Notes under the pieces: generated by a model
What the model was told of the DNA's origin: nothing
The model's input: only the letters and a program-made list of their open reading frames with translations
Databases searched by the model: none
In this document: positions 6,751 through 7,228 of the stretch, piece after piece
Numbering within the stretch: the first letter of the stretch is position 1
Layout of the letters: every line of letters begins with the position of its first letter
Origin: CAZDSS01 sp964508185
Lineage (GTDB): Bacteria > Pseudomonadota > Alphaproteobacteria > Sphingomonadales > Govanellaceae
DNA: 7,228 bases
Assembly: GCA_964508185.1 (NCBI GenBank)
Contig: CAZDSS010000119.1
Location: 1-7,228 of the forward strand
Reading direction: 5' to 3'
Program-made: the position numbers and the translations under genes

Positions 6751-7228
6751 TCAAGCGGGGCGCACGAGGGCGTGGCGCTTGCGGCCGGCGGACAGCTTGA
6801 TGACGCCGTCAGCATTGAGATCGGCGCTGGTCACCACGGCCGCCTCATCCTTGAGCTTGCCGTCGTTGAGCCGCGCGCCGTCCTGGCGGATGAGGCGCCG
6901 CGCCTCCCCCTTAGAGGCGCAAAGCCCGCTGGCGACGAAAAGATCGACGACCGCAAGGCCCGCGTCCAGCGCATCCCGGCTCACTTCCACGGTCGGAAGG
7001 TCGCCGCCGGCGGCCCCTTCCTCGAAGGTGCGGCGGGCGGTGTCCTCGGCGGCGCGCGCGGCGTCCGTCCCGTGCAGCAGGGCGGTCGCTTCATTCGCAA
7101 GGATCTTCTTGGCCTCGTTCAGCTCCGCGCCCTCAAGGGCTTCGAGACGGCGGATCTCGTCCATCGGGAGTTCGGTGAAGAGGCGCAGGAAGCGCCCCAC
7201 ATCCGCAGCCGCCGTGTTGCGCCAGAAC
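6751..7228 (-). CDS. tyrS: Tyrosyl-tRNA synthetase, C-terminal part (5' end off the right edge)
   Basis: TyrS charges tRNA-Tyr with tyrosine in the cytoplasm. The last 158 residues are visible; the catalytic Rossmann fold with the HIGH and KMSKS signatures lies outside the window. The fragment begins with FWRNTAAADVGRFLRLFTELPMDEI, a typical stretch just after the catalytic core. It continues through the helical LNEAKKILANEATALLHG segment that leads to the anticodon-binding region, and ends in an S4 RNA-binding domain (VASGLCASKGEARRLIRQDG followed by ARLND). The reading frame stays open to the window end, so a GTG at 7200 is an internal codon and not the start. The gene ends with TGA at 6751-6753. 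No strong terminator hairpin follows, and the methyltransferase downstream on the same strand has its own promoter, so some read-through is possible. Confidence 0.95.
   Translation of the reverse strand, partial: FWRNTAAADVGRFLRLFTELPMDEIRRLEALEGAELNEAKKILANEATALLHGTDAARAAEDTARRTFEEGAAGGDLPTVEVSRDALDAGLAVVDLFVASGLCASKGEARRLIRQDGARLNDGKLKDEAAVVTSADLNADGVIKLSAGRKRHALVRPA

Noticed and set aside
7198..7200. GTG at 7200 as the start of a separate 149-residue S4-domain protein.
   Set aside because: The frame continues upstream to the window edge with typical TyrS sequence (FWRNTAAAD), so this is an internal valine codon of tyrS.

Overview
This is a high-GC window, with GC-biased third codon positions, that looks like an ordinary stretch of alphaproteobacterial chromosome. 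The protein sequences suggest the class: an alphaproteobacterial-style GlnE, a DUF3971/AsmA-like protein ending in the 'NPLAILTPGFLRGIFE' type of tail, and a TyrS with a C-terminal S4 domain. The order or genus cannot be fixed from sequence reading alone. There is no sign of a mobile element, CRISPR array, tRNA, rRNA or phage gene.

Layout: (1) Positions 1-2354, minus strand, hold the first 784 residues of glnE, the two-headed glutamine synthetase adenylyltransferase/adenylyl-removing enzyme; its 3' end lies beyond the left edge. (2) Positions 2355-2573 are a divergent intergenic region with one weak candidate promoter towards glnE. (3) Positions 2574-5810, plus strand, hold a 1078-residue, membrane-anchored AsmA-like/DUF3971 protein of the YhdP/TamB type, probably acting in the cell envelope. 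(4) Positions 5814-6629, minus strand, hold an orphan class I SAM-dependent methyltransferase whose stop codon is only 3 bp from that of the AsmA-like gene, tail to tail. (5) Positions 6630-6750 hold a compact control region for the methyltransferase: a near-consensus sigma-70 promoter, a dyad that fills the promoter spacer, a possible 5'-leader hairpin and a Shine-Dalgarno site. (6) Positions 6751-7228, minus strand, hold the C-terminal 158 residues of tyrosyl-tRNA synthetase; its 5' end lies beyond the right edge.

Functionally these are mostly independent housekeeping genes: nitrogen control (glnE), envelope lipid homeostasis (AsmA-like) and translation (tyrS). The methyltransferase is the accessory-looking member, because its substrate is unknown and it carries its own strong-looking promoter. 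I do not see an exciting new multi-gene system. The signal most worth following is the methyltransferase promoter with its dyad and leader hairpin. Very long open frames opposite glnE and the AsmA-like gene are judged to be composition shadows.
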